DNA of 64,000 nucleotides, taken from Streptomyces oryzae (GTDB taxonomy: Bacteria > Actinomycetota > Actinomycetes > Streptomycetales > Streptomycetaceae). The notes beneath the pieces are model-generated. The model worked only from the letters and a program-made list of their open reading frames with translations. It was not told the DNA's origin and searched no databases. Below, piece by piece: positions 50,801-58,908 of this stretch. Positions within the stretch are counted from its first letter, which is position 1; each line of letters starts with the position of its first letter. The position numbers and the translations under genes are program-made. The DNA is taken from positions 1-64,000 of the forward strand of contig NZ_JADKMA010000007.1 of assembly GCF_017676365.1 (NCBI RefSeq), read 5' to 3'.

Positions 50801-51889
50801 GGCCAGCACGATGCGGCGGCCCGGATGCGGCTGGAAGACGCGGTGCTGCTCGGCGTTGGACAGGCGTGCGTAGAGGGGCAGCACTTCGACGGGGCTGCCG
50901 GGGCGCGGGCCTTTGCCTTCGCGGGTGAACTTCTTCTCCAGCGCGTCCGCCGTGTCCCGGATCTCCCGCTCACCGGAGAGGAACACCAGGATGTCGCCGG
51001 GCCCTTCGGCGTGCAGCTCGTCCACGGCGTCGCAGATCGCGGTGATCTGGTCCCGGTCGGGCGCCGCGGAGCCCTCCTCGTCCTCGTCCAGCAGCGGCCG
51101 GTAGCGGACCTCGACCGGATACGTACGGCCGCTGACCTCCACGATCGGTGCGTCGCCGAAGTGCCGGGAGAACCGCTCCGGGTCGATCGTCGCCGAGGTG
51201 ATGATCACCTTGAGGTCGGGCCGCCTGGGCAGCAGCTGTGCGAGATAGCCGAGCAGGAAGTCGATGTTGAGGGACCGCTCGTGCGCCTCGTCGATGATGA
51301 TCGTGTCGTACTGGCGCAGCTCACGGTCCTGCTGGATCTCGGCCAGCAGGATGCCGTCGGTCATCAGCTTGACCAGCGTGTCGTCCCTCACCTGGTCGGT
51401 GAAGCGCACCTTCCAGCCGACCGCCTCGCCCAGCTGCGAGCCCAGCTCCTCCGCCACCCGCTCGGCGACCGTACGCGCCGCGATCCGGCGCGGCTGGGTG
51501 TGACCGATCACACCCTGAATGCCGCGGCCGAGCTCCATGCAGATTTTCGGGATCTGCGTCGTCTTGCCGGAACCGGTCTCGCCCGCGACGATCACCACCT
51601 GGTGATCGCGGACGGCCTCGAGGATCGCGTCCTTCTTCTGGCTGACGGGCAGCTGCTCGGGATACGTGATCCGCGGAACCGCCGCACGGCGGGCGGCCAC
51701 GCGCAGCTCGGAGGCGTCCATCGCAGCCGAGATCTCCGCGAGGACGGCCGCGCGGGCCTCGGACTTGCGGATTTTCCGCGCCCCCGCGAGACGGCGGGCC
51801 AGCCGGTGCTGGTCGCCGAGCATGAGGTGCGGGATGCGCGCTGTCAGTTCCTGGGGAGAGGGGGCGGGGGTCTGGGTGGAAGTCGACAT
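47831..51889 (-). CDS. hrpA: ATP-dependent RNA helicase HrpA (DEAH)
   Basis: A 1352-residue DEAH-box helicase of the HrpA type. Motif I GETGSGKTTQ (103-112), motif II IIIDEAHERSLN, motif III TSATID, motif V VATNVAETSLTVPGI and motif VI SQASANQRKGRSGR are all intact, followed by the winged helix and OB-fold C-terminal region and the long HrpA-specific extension that ends with a segment RDIRWMLEELRVSYFAHALGTAYPVSDKRI. The ATG at 51889 begins just before the first conserved helices. It is preceded by the divergent YdcF-like gene. Role: ribosome- or mRNA-associated RNA remodelling. Confidence 0.95.
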   Translation of the reverse strand: MSTSTQTPAPSPQELTARIPHLMLGDQHRLARRLAGARKIRKSEARAAVLAEISAAMDASELRVAARRAAVPRITYPEQLPVSQKKDAILEAVRDHQVVIVAGETGSGKTTQIPKICMELGRGIQGVIGHTQPRRIAARTVAERVAEELGSQLGEAVGWKVRFTDQVRDDTLVKLMTDGILLAEIQQDRELRQYDTIIIDEAHERSLNIDFLLGYLAQLLPRRPDLKVIITSATIDPERFSRHFGDAPIVEVSGRTYPVEVRYRPLLDEDEEGSAAPDRDQITAICDAVDELHAEGPGDILVFLSGEREIRDTADALEKKFTREGKGPRPGSPVEVLPLYARLSNAEQHRVFQPHPGRRIVLATNVAETSLTVPGIKYVIDPGTARISRYSHRTKVQRLPIERISQASANQRKGRSGRTSDGICIRLYSEEDFLTRPEFTDPEILRTNLASVILQMTAADLGEIEKFPFIDPPDHRSIKAGVQLLEELGALDKQQGQKRKLTQLGRRLAQLPVDPRLARMVLEADKHGCAHEVMVIAAALSIQDPRERPSDKQQQADQQHARFKEETSDFLAFLNLWRYVREQQRELSSSAFRRMCKAEFLNYLRIREWQDIYSQLRQVARTMKIRLSEDQAQEPSPDAIHQALLAGLLSHIGLKDTEKNEYLGARSAKFAVFPGSALFKKPPRWLMSAELVETSRLWARVNAKIEPEWIEPLAGHLVKRTYSEPHWEQKQAAVLAYERVTLYGVPVVAQRKVNYGRIDPETSRDLFIRNALVEGDWRTHHQFFQDNRKLLDEVEELEHRARRRGILVDDETLYDFYDQRVPEHVVSGAHFDSWWKKKRREEPDLLNFEKSMLISDRAEEISAADYPDVWRQGGLALPVTYQFEPGTDADGVTVHVPLQVLNQVTGEGFDWQIPGLREDLVTELIRSLPKAVRRHYVPAPNYAKEFLRRAQQHQPGAGAPDEPLTYTLARELKRMVGVPVAAQDFDWAKVPDHLKITFRVTDERRRKLAESKDIEALQIQLKSQTQTAISKAFDSSARAVRNKARKAATDASAATETASAPALQRTGLTSWTIGSLPRTFETRRAGQPVRAYPALVDEGDSVAVRLYDTEAEQRTAMWRGTRRLILLNVPSDPAKFAQSKLNNQQKLALSRSPHGSVQALFEDCVAATVDQLVAARGGPAWDEESFRKLFDAVRADLVDATLRTVRQVQEVLAAWHSCESRLRTTTSPVLADSVADVRQQLAGLIKPGFVTEHGAGRLSDLMRYLVAADRRLQQLPHNVERDRTRMAKVHEMRDEYLWLLEQFPPGRPVPQAARDIRWMLEELRVSYFAHALGTAYPVSDKRIVKAVDAAAP

Positions 51890-52019
51890 ACCACGCCAAG
51901 GATCGCACCCGCGGGGAGCCGGTGGCGAACGGTTTGCAACCGGTGGCGCGGCTTCCGCGTCGCTGTACGCAATGAAACCGGGTGGGACGGACGGGACAGG
52001 CGGGGGAGACGGGGCCGGG

Positions 52020-52754
52020 GTGAAAGGCAGTGTGACGGCACGCCGCAGGCGGTGGGTGCAGGGCACCATGCTCGCCTGCGTGCTGGCGCTGCTCCCCGCG
52101 ACCTGGATGCGGCTGAGCACCGACGGCCGCATCCGTGAGGGCGTCGCGGACGCGCCCAGCGCCCCGGTGGCTCTCGTTTTCGGCGCCGGCCTGTGGGACG
52201 GCGAGCCCTCCCCCTATCTCGCGCACCGCCTCGACACCGCGGCCCGGCTCTACCGCGCCGGCAAGGTCCGCGTCCTGCTGGTCTCGGGCGACAACAGCCG
52301 CCGCGACTACGACGAACCCGGCGCCATGCGCGACTACCTCACCGACCGCGGCGTCCCCTCCTCCCGCATCGTCGCCGACTACGCGGGCTTCGACACCTGG
52401 GACTCGTGCGCACGCGCGGCCCGCGTCTTCGGAGTGCACCGGGCGCTGCTGGTCAGCCAGGACTACCACCTGCGCCGCGCCGCCGCACTGTGCCGGGCCG
52501 CCGGCGTCGACTCCTACGGCGTCCCCGTGCGCGAGCCGCGGGACGCGACCTGGTACGCGGGCGGGCTGCGCGAGCTGCCGGGCGCGGTGAAGGCGGCGTA
52601 CGACGCGGCCCTCACCCCCGACCCGCACTTCCTCGGCCCCCGCGAACCCGGCGTACGGCGCGCCCTCGCCGAGTCCGCGCAGCACAGCGGCAGCGAGGGC
52701 GACCACGGCAGCCACCACTCGAAGAAACCGCGAGAAAGCGACAGACAGCCATGA
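52020..52754 (+). CDS. YdcF/SanA-like DUF218 membrane protein
   Basis: About 244 residues with one N-terminal membrane helix (RRWVQGTMLACVLALLPATWM) and a DUF218 domain outside: ALVFGAGLWDGEPSPYLAHRLDTAARLYRAGKVRVLLVSGDNSRRDYDEPGAMRDYLTDRGVPSSRI, then ALLVSQDYHLRRAAALCRAAGV. SanA-type members affect envelope permeability and vancomycin tolerance. The GTG at 52020 follows a GGGGGAG tract; an ATG at 51972 would add 16 Gly/Asp residues without a ribosome site. Its stop overlaps the TPR gene. Confidence 0.85.
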   Translation: MKGSVTARRRRWVQGTMLACVLALLPATWMRLSTDGRIREGVADAPSAPVALVFGAGLWDGEPSPYLAHRLDTAARLYRAGKVRVLLVSGDNSRRDYDEPGAMRDYLTDRGVPSSRIVADYAGFDTWDSCARAARVFGVHRALLVSQDYHLRRAAALCRAAGVDSYGVPVREPRDATWYAGGLRELPGAVKAAYDAALTPDPHFLGPREPGVRRALAESAQHSGSEGDHGSHHSKKPRESDRQP

Positions 52755-54835
52755 CATCAACGGGGACCAGCACCGGCGGCGAGCTCTCGGCCGAGGAGCG
52801 CAAGTACCGCAGCGCCGCCGAGGAGGGCGACGCGGCGGACAAGCAGGCGTACGGCGAGTACCTGGTCGGCAGAGGGCGCGTGGACGACGCCGTTCCGTGG
52901 CTGGAGGAGGCGGCCAGGGGCGGCGACGCGCGGGCCGCGCGGCTGCGGGCGGTCACCGCGAAGGACCGCGGCCAGTACACGGTCGCCGACTACTGGTACC
53001 GCACCGCGGCCGAGCGGGACGGCGACTGCGCGTTCGGGCTCGCGGAGCTGCTGCTGGAGCGGCTGGACGACCCCGAGGGCGCCGCCGAGTGGTACGCGAA
53101 GGGCGCGGAGCTCGGCAGCGTCAAGTGCCGCACCAACGGCGCCCTCCTCCTGCTGCGCCAGGGCCGTACGGAAGAGGCCAGGTCGGAGCTGGACGAGGCG
53201 GCGCCGTACGACCACGTCGCCGACCACATAGAGGACCGGCTGATCGACCTGGGCGCCCGGCTCGATCGCTACGAGGACCGGATCGCCGAGCTCGCCGCAC
53301 TACGTGCGCTGCCGCCCGAGGAACGCTCCGAGGACCTCGACGAGCAGATGGAGGAGTTCCTGGAGCTGGAGCCCTTCTCCGAACTGCACACGGAGCCCGA
53401 GTGGTTCACCTCCTACCCGTCCTTCCTCCCGGACGCGGAGAGGGTGTACGAGAAGGCGCAGGCGCTCGGCGACCCGCGCACGGACCACTGGCACGCGCTC
53501 CTCCACTACAACCTCGACCGGTACGAGGACGCCTGCCGGGTGCTGGAGGACGGGCTGCGCCGGTATCCGGACTCCCGGCTGCTGGCCCGCACCCTCAGCG
53601 CCGTACACCTCCAGTACGGCGAGCTGGAGAAGTACGAGGCGTCGCTGCTGCCCGGCGCCGAGGCAGGCGACCGCGTCCAGCAGCGGCGGCTCGGCTCCTA
53701 CTACCGCGACCAGTGGCGGCTGGCCGAGGCCCGCCGCTGGCTGGAGGCCGCCGACGAGGGCACCGAGGGAGACGACGACTTCTACGAGGACGCCGCCGAC
53801 TGCCTGGAGGACCTGGAGGAGGCCGAGCAGAGCACGCCGCCCGCGCTCGGCGACGAGGAGGAGCCCCGGCTGGCCGAGCTCCACGAGGCCGCCGAGTCCG
53901 GCGACCCGGCCGCCGATCTGGAGCTCGGCCGCCTGATGCAGCGGCTGTGCCGCTTCCCGGAGGCCGTACGGCACTACAAGCGCGCCGCCGCCGACCCCGA
54001 CAACCCGCAGGCCCCCGCCGCCTCGTACGCGCTCGGCCGCATGCTGCACGAGGAGTGCGGCGCCCACGAGAAGGCGGTCGTCCCCCTCTACCTGCCCGCG
54101 GCCAAGGCGGGCGACCTGGACGCGATCGAGGGACTGGGCGCGCTGTACGTACGGCTGGACGAGCCGGTCAAGGCGGAGCCGTGGCTGCGCAAGGCGGCCA
54201 GGTTCGGGCGCGCCGACGCCGCCAGCTGGGTCGGCAACCGGGTCGGTGACGACTACGGCGACATGGAAGAGGCCGTCCGCTGGTGGACCCGTGCCGCGAA
54301 GGGCGGACGGGTCTGGTACGGCTGGCGCGCCGGTATGCAGCTCGTGCGGTGGAAGCGGTACGCGGAGGCGGAGGGGCTGCTGCGGCTCGCCTGGACGGGC
54401 CGCGAGGAGAAGGACCCGCTGCACGAGGCCGCGTACTGGCTGGGGCGGGCGCTGCGCGGACAGGGCAGGGCCGAGGAGGCGGTGGAGTGGCTGCGCACCG
54501 CGCGCGACGTGCACCACATCGTGCGGCTCGGCTACAGCGGCTTCATGCTCACCTCGCTCTTCGACCCCTCGATGGAGCTGGCGGAGGCGCTGGTGAACGA
54601 CGTCGCGACGCAGGAGGCGTACGCGGAGGCCGAGGCGCTGCTCGCGCCCGTACTGGAGGACTCGCCCAAGCACCGCACCGCGCGGTATCTGCTGGCCCGC
54701 ATCGCGGAGCAGCGCGGTGACCTGGACGCGGCGCGGGACCACATCGAGCAGGCGTACACCCCGAAGGACGAGCAGACCGGACCGCTGCTGACGGCGGAGG
54801 AGGTGGCGGGCGTCCTTCGGCGCGTACTGGGCTGA
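52751..54835 (+). CDS. Tetratricopeptide/Sel1-like repeat protein
   Basis: A 694-residue all-helical protein with repeated TPR and Sel1-type units, for example GRVDDAVPWLEEAARGGDARAARLRAV, DPEGAAEWYAKGAELGSVKCRTNGALLLLRQGRTEEARSELDEAA and CRFPEAVRHYKRAAADPDNPQAPAASYALGRML. No signal peptide, catalytic or membrane segment is visible, so it is likely a cytoplasmic scaffold. The protein is acidic. The ATG overlaps the stop of the YdcF-like gene (ATGA), giving a coupled pair. Partners unknown. Confidence 0.88.
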   Translation: MTSTGTSTGGELSAEERKYRSAAEEGDAADKQAYGEYLVGRGRVDDAVPWLEEAARGGDARAARLRAVTAKDRGQYTVADYWYRTAAERDGDCAFGLAELLLERLDDPEGAAEWYAKGAELGSVKCRTNGALLLLRQGRTEEARSELDEAAPYDHVADHIEDRLIDLGARLDRYEDRIAELAALRALPPEERSEDLDEQMEEFLELEPFSELHTEPEWFTSYPSFLPDAERVYEKAQALGDPRTDHWHALLHYNLDRYEDACRVLEDGLRRYPDSRLLARTLSAVHLQYGELEKYEASLLPGAEAGDRVQQRRLGSYYRDQWRLAEARRWLEAADEGTEGDDDFYEDAADCLEDLEEAEQSTPPALGDEEEPRLAELHEAAESGDPAADLELGRLMQRLCRFPEAVRHYKRAAADPDNPQAPAASYALGRMLHEECGAHEKAVVPLYLPAAKAGDLDAIEGLGALYVRLDEPVKAEPWLRKAARFGRADAASWVGNRVGDDYGDMEEAVRWWTRAAKGGRVWYGWRAGMQLVRWKRYAEAEGLLRLAWTGREEKDPLHEAAYWLGRALRGQGRAEEAVEWLRTARDVHHIVRLGYSGFMLTSLFDPSMELAEALVNDVATQEAYAEAEALLAPVLEDSPKHRTARYLLARIAEQRGDLDAARDHIEQAYTPKDEQTGPLLTAEEVAGVLRRVLG

Positions 54836-54871
54836 ACGGGCCGGCCGGCCGCGCCCCGTTAGGGTGGCGGC

Positions 54872-55243
54872 ATGCACGGTGGCGAGCGGACGACACGAGG
54901 CGAACGGCAAGCCCTCGCCGTCCTCGTGGCGCTGCTGCTCGCCCTGTGCGGAGCCGTCCACCTGACGGGCGGAGCGGCCGCCTCCGGCACAACCACCGTC
55001 TCCGCCTCCGCGCCCGCCGCCGATGCGGGGCCCTCCCACTGCCACAAGTCGAAGGACGGCGGCGGCGCGCTTCCGGCGGCGCCCGCCGCCGGCCAGCAGC
55101 AACTGCTGCCTCTCGCGCTCCCGGCCTGTCTGACCCCGCAGTCGCACAGCGTGATCGGCGCGGCGCACGCACGCCCGCCCGTGCGCGGTCCCGCGCCGAT
55201 ACCGCCCCCCACTCCTGTCGAACTCTCCGTACTGCGCGTATAG
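54872..55243 (+). CDS. Small exported/membrane-anchored hypothetical protein
   Basis: A 123-residue protein: a basic N-terminus, one hydrophobic segment (ALAVLVALLLALCGAVHLTG, residues 14-33), then an Ala/Pro-rich outer part with two cysteines (SHCHKSK, PACLTPQ). The remainder is low complexity and ends LSVLRV. No family is recognised. It lies 57 bp before a DsbA-like gene on the same strand; two outer cysteines make it a possible substrate or partner of that oxidoreductase (inference). Confidence 0.6.
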   Translation: MHGGERTTRGERQALAVLVALLLALCGAVHLTGGAAASGTTTVSASAPAADAGPSHCHKSKDGGGALPAAPAAGQQQLLPLALPACLTPQSHSVIGAAHARPPVRGPAPIPPPTPVELSVLRV

Positions 55244-55300
55244 CGGCCCCGGTTCGCCGCATTCCGCATTCGCCGTACACGCAGTACAGGAGACTTTCGC

Positions 55301-56140
55301 ATGCCGTCGAACGGGCAGAGCAAGAAGCAGAACCAGAACCAGAACCAGAACCAGAGCAACAAGAGCAACAAGAGCAAGAATCAGAGCAAGAACAAGGGAA
55401 TCGTCATCGGCGCGCTCGTCGCCGTCGCCGCGCTGCTCGCGGGCTGGCTGTCGCAGTACGCCGTCGGCGGGAACGGCGCCGACTCCCGCGACGCCAACGG
55501 CAACGCCACCGTCGAGGGCCGCTCCGACGACACCGCAGCCGGCGACCCCGCGCTGCTGAAGCTCGCGCGGCGCAGCGCCGACGACCCGTTCGCGCGGGGC
55601 GACAAGGACGCGCCCGTCGTGATGATCGAGTACGCCGACTTCGGCTGCTCGTTCTGCGGCAAGTTCGCGCGGGACACCGAGCCGAAGCTGGTCGAGAAGT
55701 ACGTCGAGAAGGGCCTGCTGCGCATCGAGTGGCGCAACTACCCCGTCTTCGGCAAGGGTTCCGAACGCGCCGCGCTGGCGAGCTACGCGGCGGGACAGCA
55801 GGGCCGGTTCTGGCAGTTCTACAAGGCCGTCTACGCCGACAAGGGCAACGAGAAGAGCTCCTTCACCACCGGCCACCTGCACGAACTCGCCGAGCAGGCG
55901 GGCGTGAAGGACCTCGACCGCTTCGACCGCGACCGGGCGGGCAAGGCCGCCAGGAAGCTGCTCGACAAGGACCGCAACGAGGCGTACGGGCTGGGCGCCG
56001 CCGCCACCCCGGCCTTCCTCGTCAACGGACAGCCGATCTCAGGTGCCCAGCCGGACGAGGTCTTCACCGACGCCATCGAACGCGCGGCGACAGCGGCCAA
56101 GAAGACCGACAAGCCCGGCCGGTCCGGCGACGAGGGCTGA
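55301..56140 (+). CDS. DsbA-like thiol-disulfide oxidoreductase, membrane-anchored
   Basis: A 279-residue protein with a Lys/Asn/Gln/Ser-rich cytosolic N-terminus of about 32 residues, one membrane helix (GIVIGALVAVAALLAGWL) and an outer DsbA-like domain. The thioredoxin strand VVMIEYADFGCSFCGKF carries the CSFC active site, LLRIEWRNYPVFGKGSE and AAATPAFLVNGQPISG (cis-Pro loop) complete the fold. It is 16 bp before a CcdA-type gene, suggesting a redox relay across the membrane. The NQNQNQ tail in the N-terminus is coded by an AACCAG repeat. Confidence 0.92.
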   Translation: MPSNGQSKKQNQNQNQNQSNKSNKSKNQSKNKGIVIGALVAVAALLAGWLSQYAVGGNGADSRDANGNATVEGRSDDTAAGDPALLKLARRSADDPFARGDKDAPVVMIEYADFGCSFCGKFARDTEPKLVEKYVEKGLLRIEWRNYPVFGKGSERAALASYAAGQQGRFWQFYKAVYADKGNEKSSFTTGHLHELAEQAGVKDLDRFDRDRAGKAARKLLDKDRNEAYGLGAAATPAFLVNGQPISGAQPDEVFTDAIERAATAAKKTDKPGRSGDEG

Positions 56141-56156
56141 CGGGGACTGACGAGGG

Positions 56157-57002
56157 ATGGACGTCGGATATCTGGCCGCCTTCCTCGGCGGCCTCCTCGC
56201 CCTGCTCAGCCCGTGCAGCGCCCTGCTGCTGCCCGCGTTCTTCGCGTACTCGATCGACTCGGCAGGACGGCTGGTCGCCCGTACCGGGATCTTCTACCTC
56301 GGTCTGGCCACGACGCTGGTCCCGCTGGGCGCGGCCGGTTCCTTCGCCGGACGGCTGTTCTACGGGCACCGCGAGCTGCTGGTCTCGGCGGGCGGCTGGC
56401 TGATCATCGCGCTCGGGCTGGCCCAGATCGTGGGCCTCGGCTTCGCGCCGCGCCGGCTGGCGGAGGTCTCGGGCCGGATCCGCCCCACGACGGTGCTGTC
56501 CGTCTATGCGCTGGGCGCGGTCTACGGGCTGGCCGGTTTCTGTGCGGGCCCCATTCTCGGCAGTGTGCTGACGGTCGCCGCCGTGCACGGCAACCCGGTG
56601 TACGGCGGGGTGCTGCTGGCGGTGTACGCGCTGGGCATGGCCGTACCGCTGTTCGTGCTCGCGCTGCTGTGGGAGCGGTTCGAGCTGGGCCGGCGGCGCT
56701 GGCTGCGGGGGCGGGAGCTGCGGCTCGGCGGCCGGCTGCGGCTGCACTCCACCTCGCTGCTGTCGGGGCTGTTCTTCGTGCTGCTGGGCACCCTCTTCCT
56801 CGCCTTCGACGGGGCGGCCGGGCTGCCCGGGCTGACGGATGTGGACGGCGCCTTCGCCGCGGAGAGCTGGGCCCGGCGCGCGGGCGACGCGGTACCGGAC
56901 GGCGCCCTGGTGGCGGGGCTGGTGCTGGTGGCGGGTGCGGTGCCGGCGGTACGGGCAGTACGGGCGGTACGAGGGAGCCGCAGGGGGCGCCCGGATACGT
57001 AG
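56157..57002 (+). CDS. CcdA-like cytochrome c biogenesis/thiol-electron transfer membrane protein
   Basis: A 281-residue membrane protein with six or more helices. LLALLSPCSALLLPAFFAY carries the first CcdA cysteine with the SPC motif, and GLAGFCAGPILGSVLTVAA the second, which are the redox pair that passes electrons across the membrane. The C-terminal tail (RAVRAVRGSRRGR) is basic. With the upstream DsbA-like protein it likely forms a disulfide exchange module. The ATG has a GAGGG ribosome site and the genes are nearly contiguous. Confidence 0.9.
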   Translation: MDVGYLAAFLGGLLALLSPCSALLLPAFFAYSIDSAGRLVARTGIFYLGLATTLVPLGAAGSFAGRLFYGHRELLVSAGGWLIIALGLAQIVGLGFAPRRLAEVSGRIRPTTVLSVYALGAVYGLAGFCAGPILGSVLTVAAVHGNPVYGGVLLAVYALGMAVPLFVLALLWERFELGRRRWLRGRELRLGGRLRLHSTSLLSGLFFVLLGTLFLAFDGAAGLPGLTDVDGAFAAESWARRAGDAVPDGALVAGLVLVAGAVPAVRAVRAVRGSRRGRPDT

Positions 57003-57023
57003 CGTCAGGCCGGATACGTAGCG

Positions 57024-57854
57024 TCAGGCGCGCACGGTCCGCGTCGAGTGACGCGCCGGGTCGAGCGCGTCGAAGGACACGCTTCCCGCGGCGAGCAGTC
57101 CGCGCTGCGGGATGCGGAAGCCGCCGAGCGCCGCTTGCCGAGGCAGCGGGCCGGGCGGGCCGAGGTCGGCACCGCGCAACCGGGCACGGCCATCGGTCAG
57201 GGGCCAGACGTACTCCGGCACGAGACGGAAAGTCTGCCCGTTCGGCATGCGCCCGGTGAGGGCGAGTGGCCCGGTGTGCAGCAGGGTTCCCGCCGCGGGG
57301 CCGAGGAGCGAGAGCACGGCGCCGCGATCCAGGAATCGGCGCGGAAGCCGCCGGGCCACCGCTGTGAGGGCGCTGCTGAGGCGGGTCGCGCCGACCACCA
57401 TTTCCCAGTCCAGGTCGGGGTCTTCGGAGGTGATGCGGAGGCGGTCCGGCTGCGGCCAGTCGATCCGCAGGTCACTGCGGCGGGACTCGGCCGAGACGGC
57501 TCCGGCGTAGCGGGCACAGCTGAGACCGGGCGTCGCGGTGGACCAGAACTCCCAGCTTCCGTCCGGTGCCCGGTGCCAGACGGAGGTGTACCCCGGTCCG
57601 ACCGAGGAGAGCGGGAAACGCCGCATGCCCAGCACGTGACCGGAGGCGAACGGCAGGCCGATCACCCCATAACCGCTGAACCGCTCGCGCTCGCCTGCGG
57701 GCAGGCCCGTGGCGCGCTCCACCGCCTCGGCCACGTCCCTGGGCGCCTCTCGATCACCCACCACCTGCTCCTCGCACCGGCGCGGCCGCAGGCTGACGGC
57801 CCGTCCTCCGGACGGCTTCCCGCGGCCTCCTGCTTCCATGGTGGGCCGGGACAT
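57024..57854 (-). CDS. Hypothetical protein
   Basis: About 276 residues of soluble, Arg-rich protein with no recognised domain. Features include GYGVIGLPFASGHVLGMRRFPLSSVGPGYTSVWHRAPDGSWEFW, STATPGLSCARYAG and a C-terminal GGFRIPQRGLLAAGSVSFDAL, all suggesting a beta-rich fold. Starts at 57872 (GTG), 57854 or 57839 are possible; the first lies against a tRNA terminator, so 57854 is chosen with little ribosome-site support. It is convergent with the CcdA-like gene. The composition is coding-like throughout. Confidence 0.65.
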   Translation of the reverse strand: MSRPTMEAGGRGKPSGGRAVSLRPRRCEEQVVGDREAPRDVAEAVERATGLPAGERERFSGYGVIGLPFASGHVLGMRRFPLSSVGPGYTSVWHRAPDGSWEFWSTATPGLSCARYAGAVSAESRRSDLRIDWPQPDRLRITSEDPDLDWEMVVGATRLSSALTAVARRLPRRFLDRGAVLSLLGPAAGTLLHTGPLALTGRMPNGQTFRLVPEYVWPLTDGRARLRGADLGPPGPLPRQAALGGFRIPQRGLLAAGSVSFDALDPARHSTRTVRA

Positions 57855-57873
57855 GCGTGGTCGCCAATCCACA

Positions 57874-57905
57874 AAGGCCCCGAGAAGTGATCTTCTCGGG
57901 GCCTT
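57874..57905 (-). terminator. Terminator of tRNA-Phe
   Basis: A perfect 14-bp stem AAGGCCCCGAGAAG/CTTCTCGGGGCCTT with a 4-base loop, 22 bp past the 3' end of tRNA-Phe on the minus strand, followed by TTTG. Confidence 0.88.
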
Positions 57906-57926
57906 CTGCCCTGCTCAGGGCGACTG

Positions 57927-58000
57927 TGGCTGGGGCCGGGGTCGAACCGGCGACCTTCCGCTTTTCAGGCGGACGCTCGTACCAACTGAGCTACCCAGCC
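57927..58000 (-). tRNA. tRNA-Phe (GAA)
   Basis: A 74-nt tRNA on the minus strand: acceptor GGCTGGG/CCCAGCC, anticodon stem TCCGC/GCGGA, loop CTGAAAA (anticodon GAA), T arm CCGGTTCGACCCCGG. It lies 62 bp downstream of tRNA-Asp and the pair is probably one transcript ending in the hairpin at 57874-57905. Confidence 0.95.
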
Positions 58001-58062
58001 GGGTCCGGGGGTGGAGCCCCGGTCCACACGGCCATCAAGAGGGCGAAGCGACTTGATGGCAG

Positions 58063-58137
58063 CGGTCCTGACGGGATTTGAACCCGCGGCCTCCACCTTG
58101 ACAGGGTGGCGAGCACTCCAAACTGCTCCACAGGACC
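58063..58137 (-). tRNA. tRNA-Asp (GTC), second copy
   Basis: A 75-nt tRNA identical to the copy at 47691-47765 (loop CTGTCAA, anticodon GTC). It precedes tRNA-Phe on the same strand; a Glu-Asp-Phe order is common in Streptomyces, and here tRNA-Glu lies further upstream with the DUF2867 gene between. Confidence 0.95.
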
Positions 58138-58271
58138 AAGCGTTTGTGCGAGCTCCAGTCTCGCACAGTGCGACGCGTGCTCCCAACCACTTTCGTGGGT
58201 CTTGCGGGGCTTCCCAGCAGGGGTGACGTCGCCGGAAAAGAGTAACAGACCCCGTGGGGCGCCCCGAACCG

Positions 58272-58895
58272 TTACCGGCAGGAGGTGCCGGCCGCGCTCC
58301 GTTCGGCGGCCGTGGCCCGCCACTCGCGGCCGAGGGCCAGGAGCATCTGCTGGTAGATCCCCACGTACCGGAACGGCTTGATGCCCGCCATGTAGAGGGT
58401 GCCGAAGGGCCCGTTCGGCTTGACCAGCACAGCCATCTGGCCGCGGTAGCCGCCCGGGGCCCTGGTGTCCTGGACCCAGCCGATGTGCATCACTCCGTGC
58501 ACCGTCCGGTTGGCCATCTCGGCGACCCATTCGTCGTCGGTCCGGTAGACGGAGAGGAACGGGATCGGGACGCCCTTGACGTCGGGACCCCGCGGTGCCT
58601 CGAGGAGGTCTGCGGGAAGCCGGTCCCGCAGGGTCGGGACGCGGGCGCCGAGGCCCGTGTCGGGGCGGTCCCAGCCCAGGAGCTCGCCGAGCTTCCAGCG
58701 GACCGCGAACAGGGCGCGGGAGACGGGGGTGGAGCTGTGCGCCCCGGAGCCGTTGGCCATCTGGTCGACAAGGTGGGGGAAGTCGTCCGGTCCGCCGGGG
58801 GTCGGTACCCGCCAGACGTCCTCGACCTTGAAGTCGGGAGCGATCTCGTGGATCCGCCAGGGGTGGGAGGTGTGCGCGGTACGGGGAAGTCTCAC
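58272..58895 (-). CDS. DUF2867 domain-containing protein
   Basis: A 207-residue protein with DUF2867 features: RLPRTAHTSHPWRIHEIAPDFKVEDVWRVP, WKLGELLGWD, FLSVYRTDDEWVAEMANRTVHGVMHIGWV and a C-terminal YMAGIKPFRYVGIYQQMLL. Function of the family is unknown, though it often accompanies TetR regulators and NAD-binding proteins. It is inserted between tRNA-Glu and tRNA-Asp. A 20-bp palindrome (58909-58928) lies just upstream of its GTG start, so it is probably tightly regulated by a TetR-type repressor that is not in this window. Confidence 0.88.
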   Translation of the reverse strand: MRLPRTAHTSHPWRIHEIAPDFKVEDVWRVPTPGGPDDFPHLVDQMANGSGAHSSTPVSRALFAVRWKLGELLGWDRPDTGLGARVPTLRDRLPADLLEAPRGPDVKGVPIPFLSVYRTDDEWVAEMANRTVHGVMHIGWVQDTRAPGGYRGQMAVLVKPNGPFGTLYMAGIKPFRYVGIYQQMLLALGREWRATAAERSAAGTSCR

Positions 58896-58908
58896 GGTCG
58901 GCCTCTTC

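Noticed and set aside
53300-55882. A long minus-strand open frame of 860 codons
   Set aside because: It lies opposite the TPR, secreted-protein and DsbA-like genes and has the Val/Leu/Arg/Gly-rich composition of a high-GC shadow frame; no domain is recognisable.
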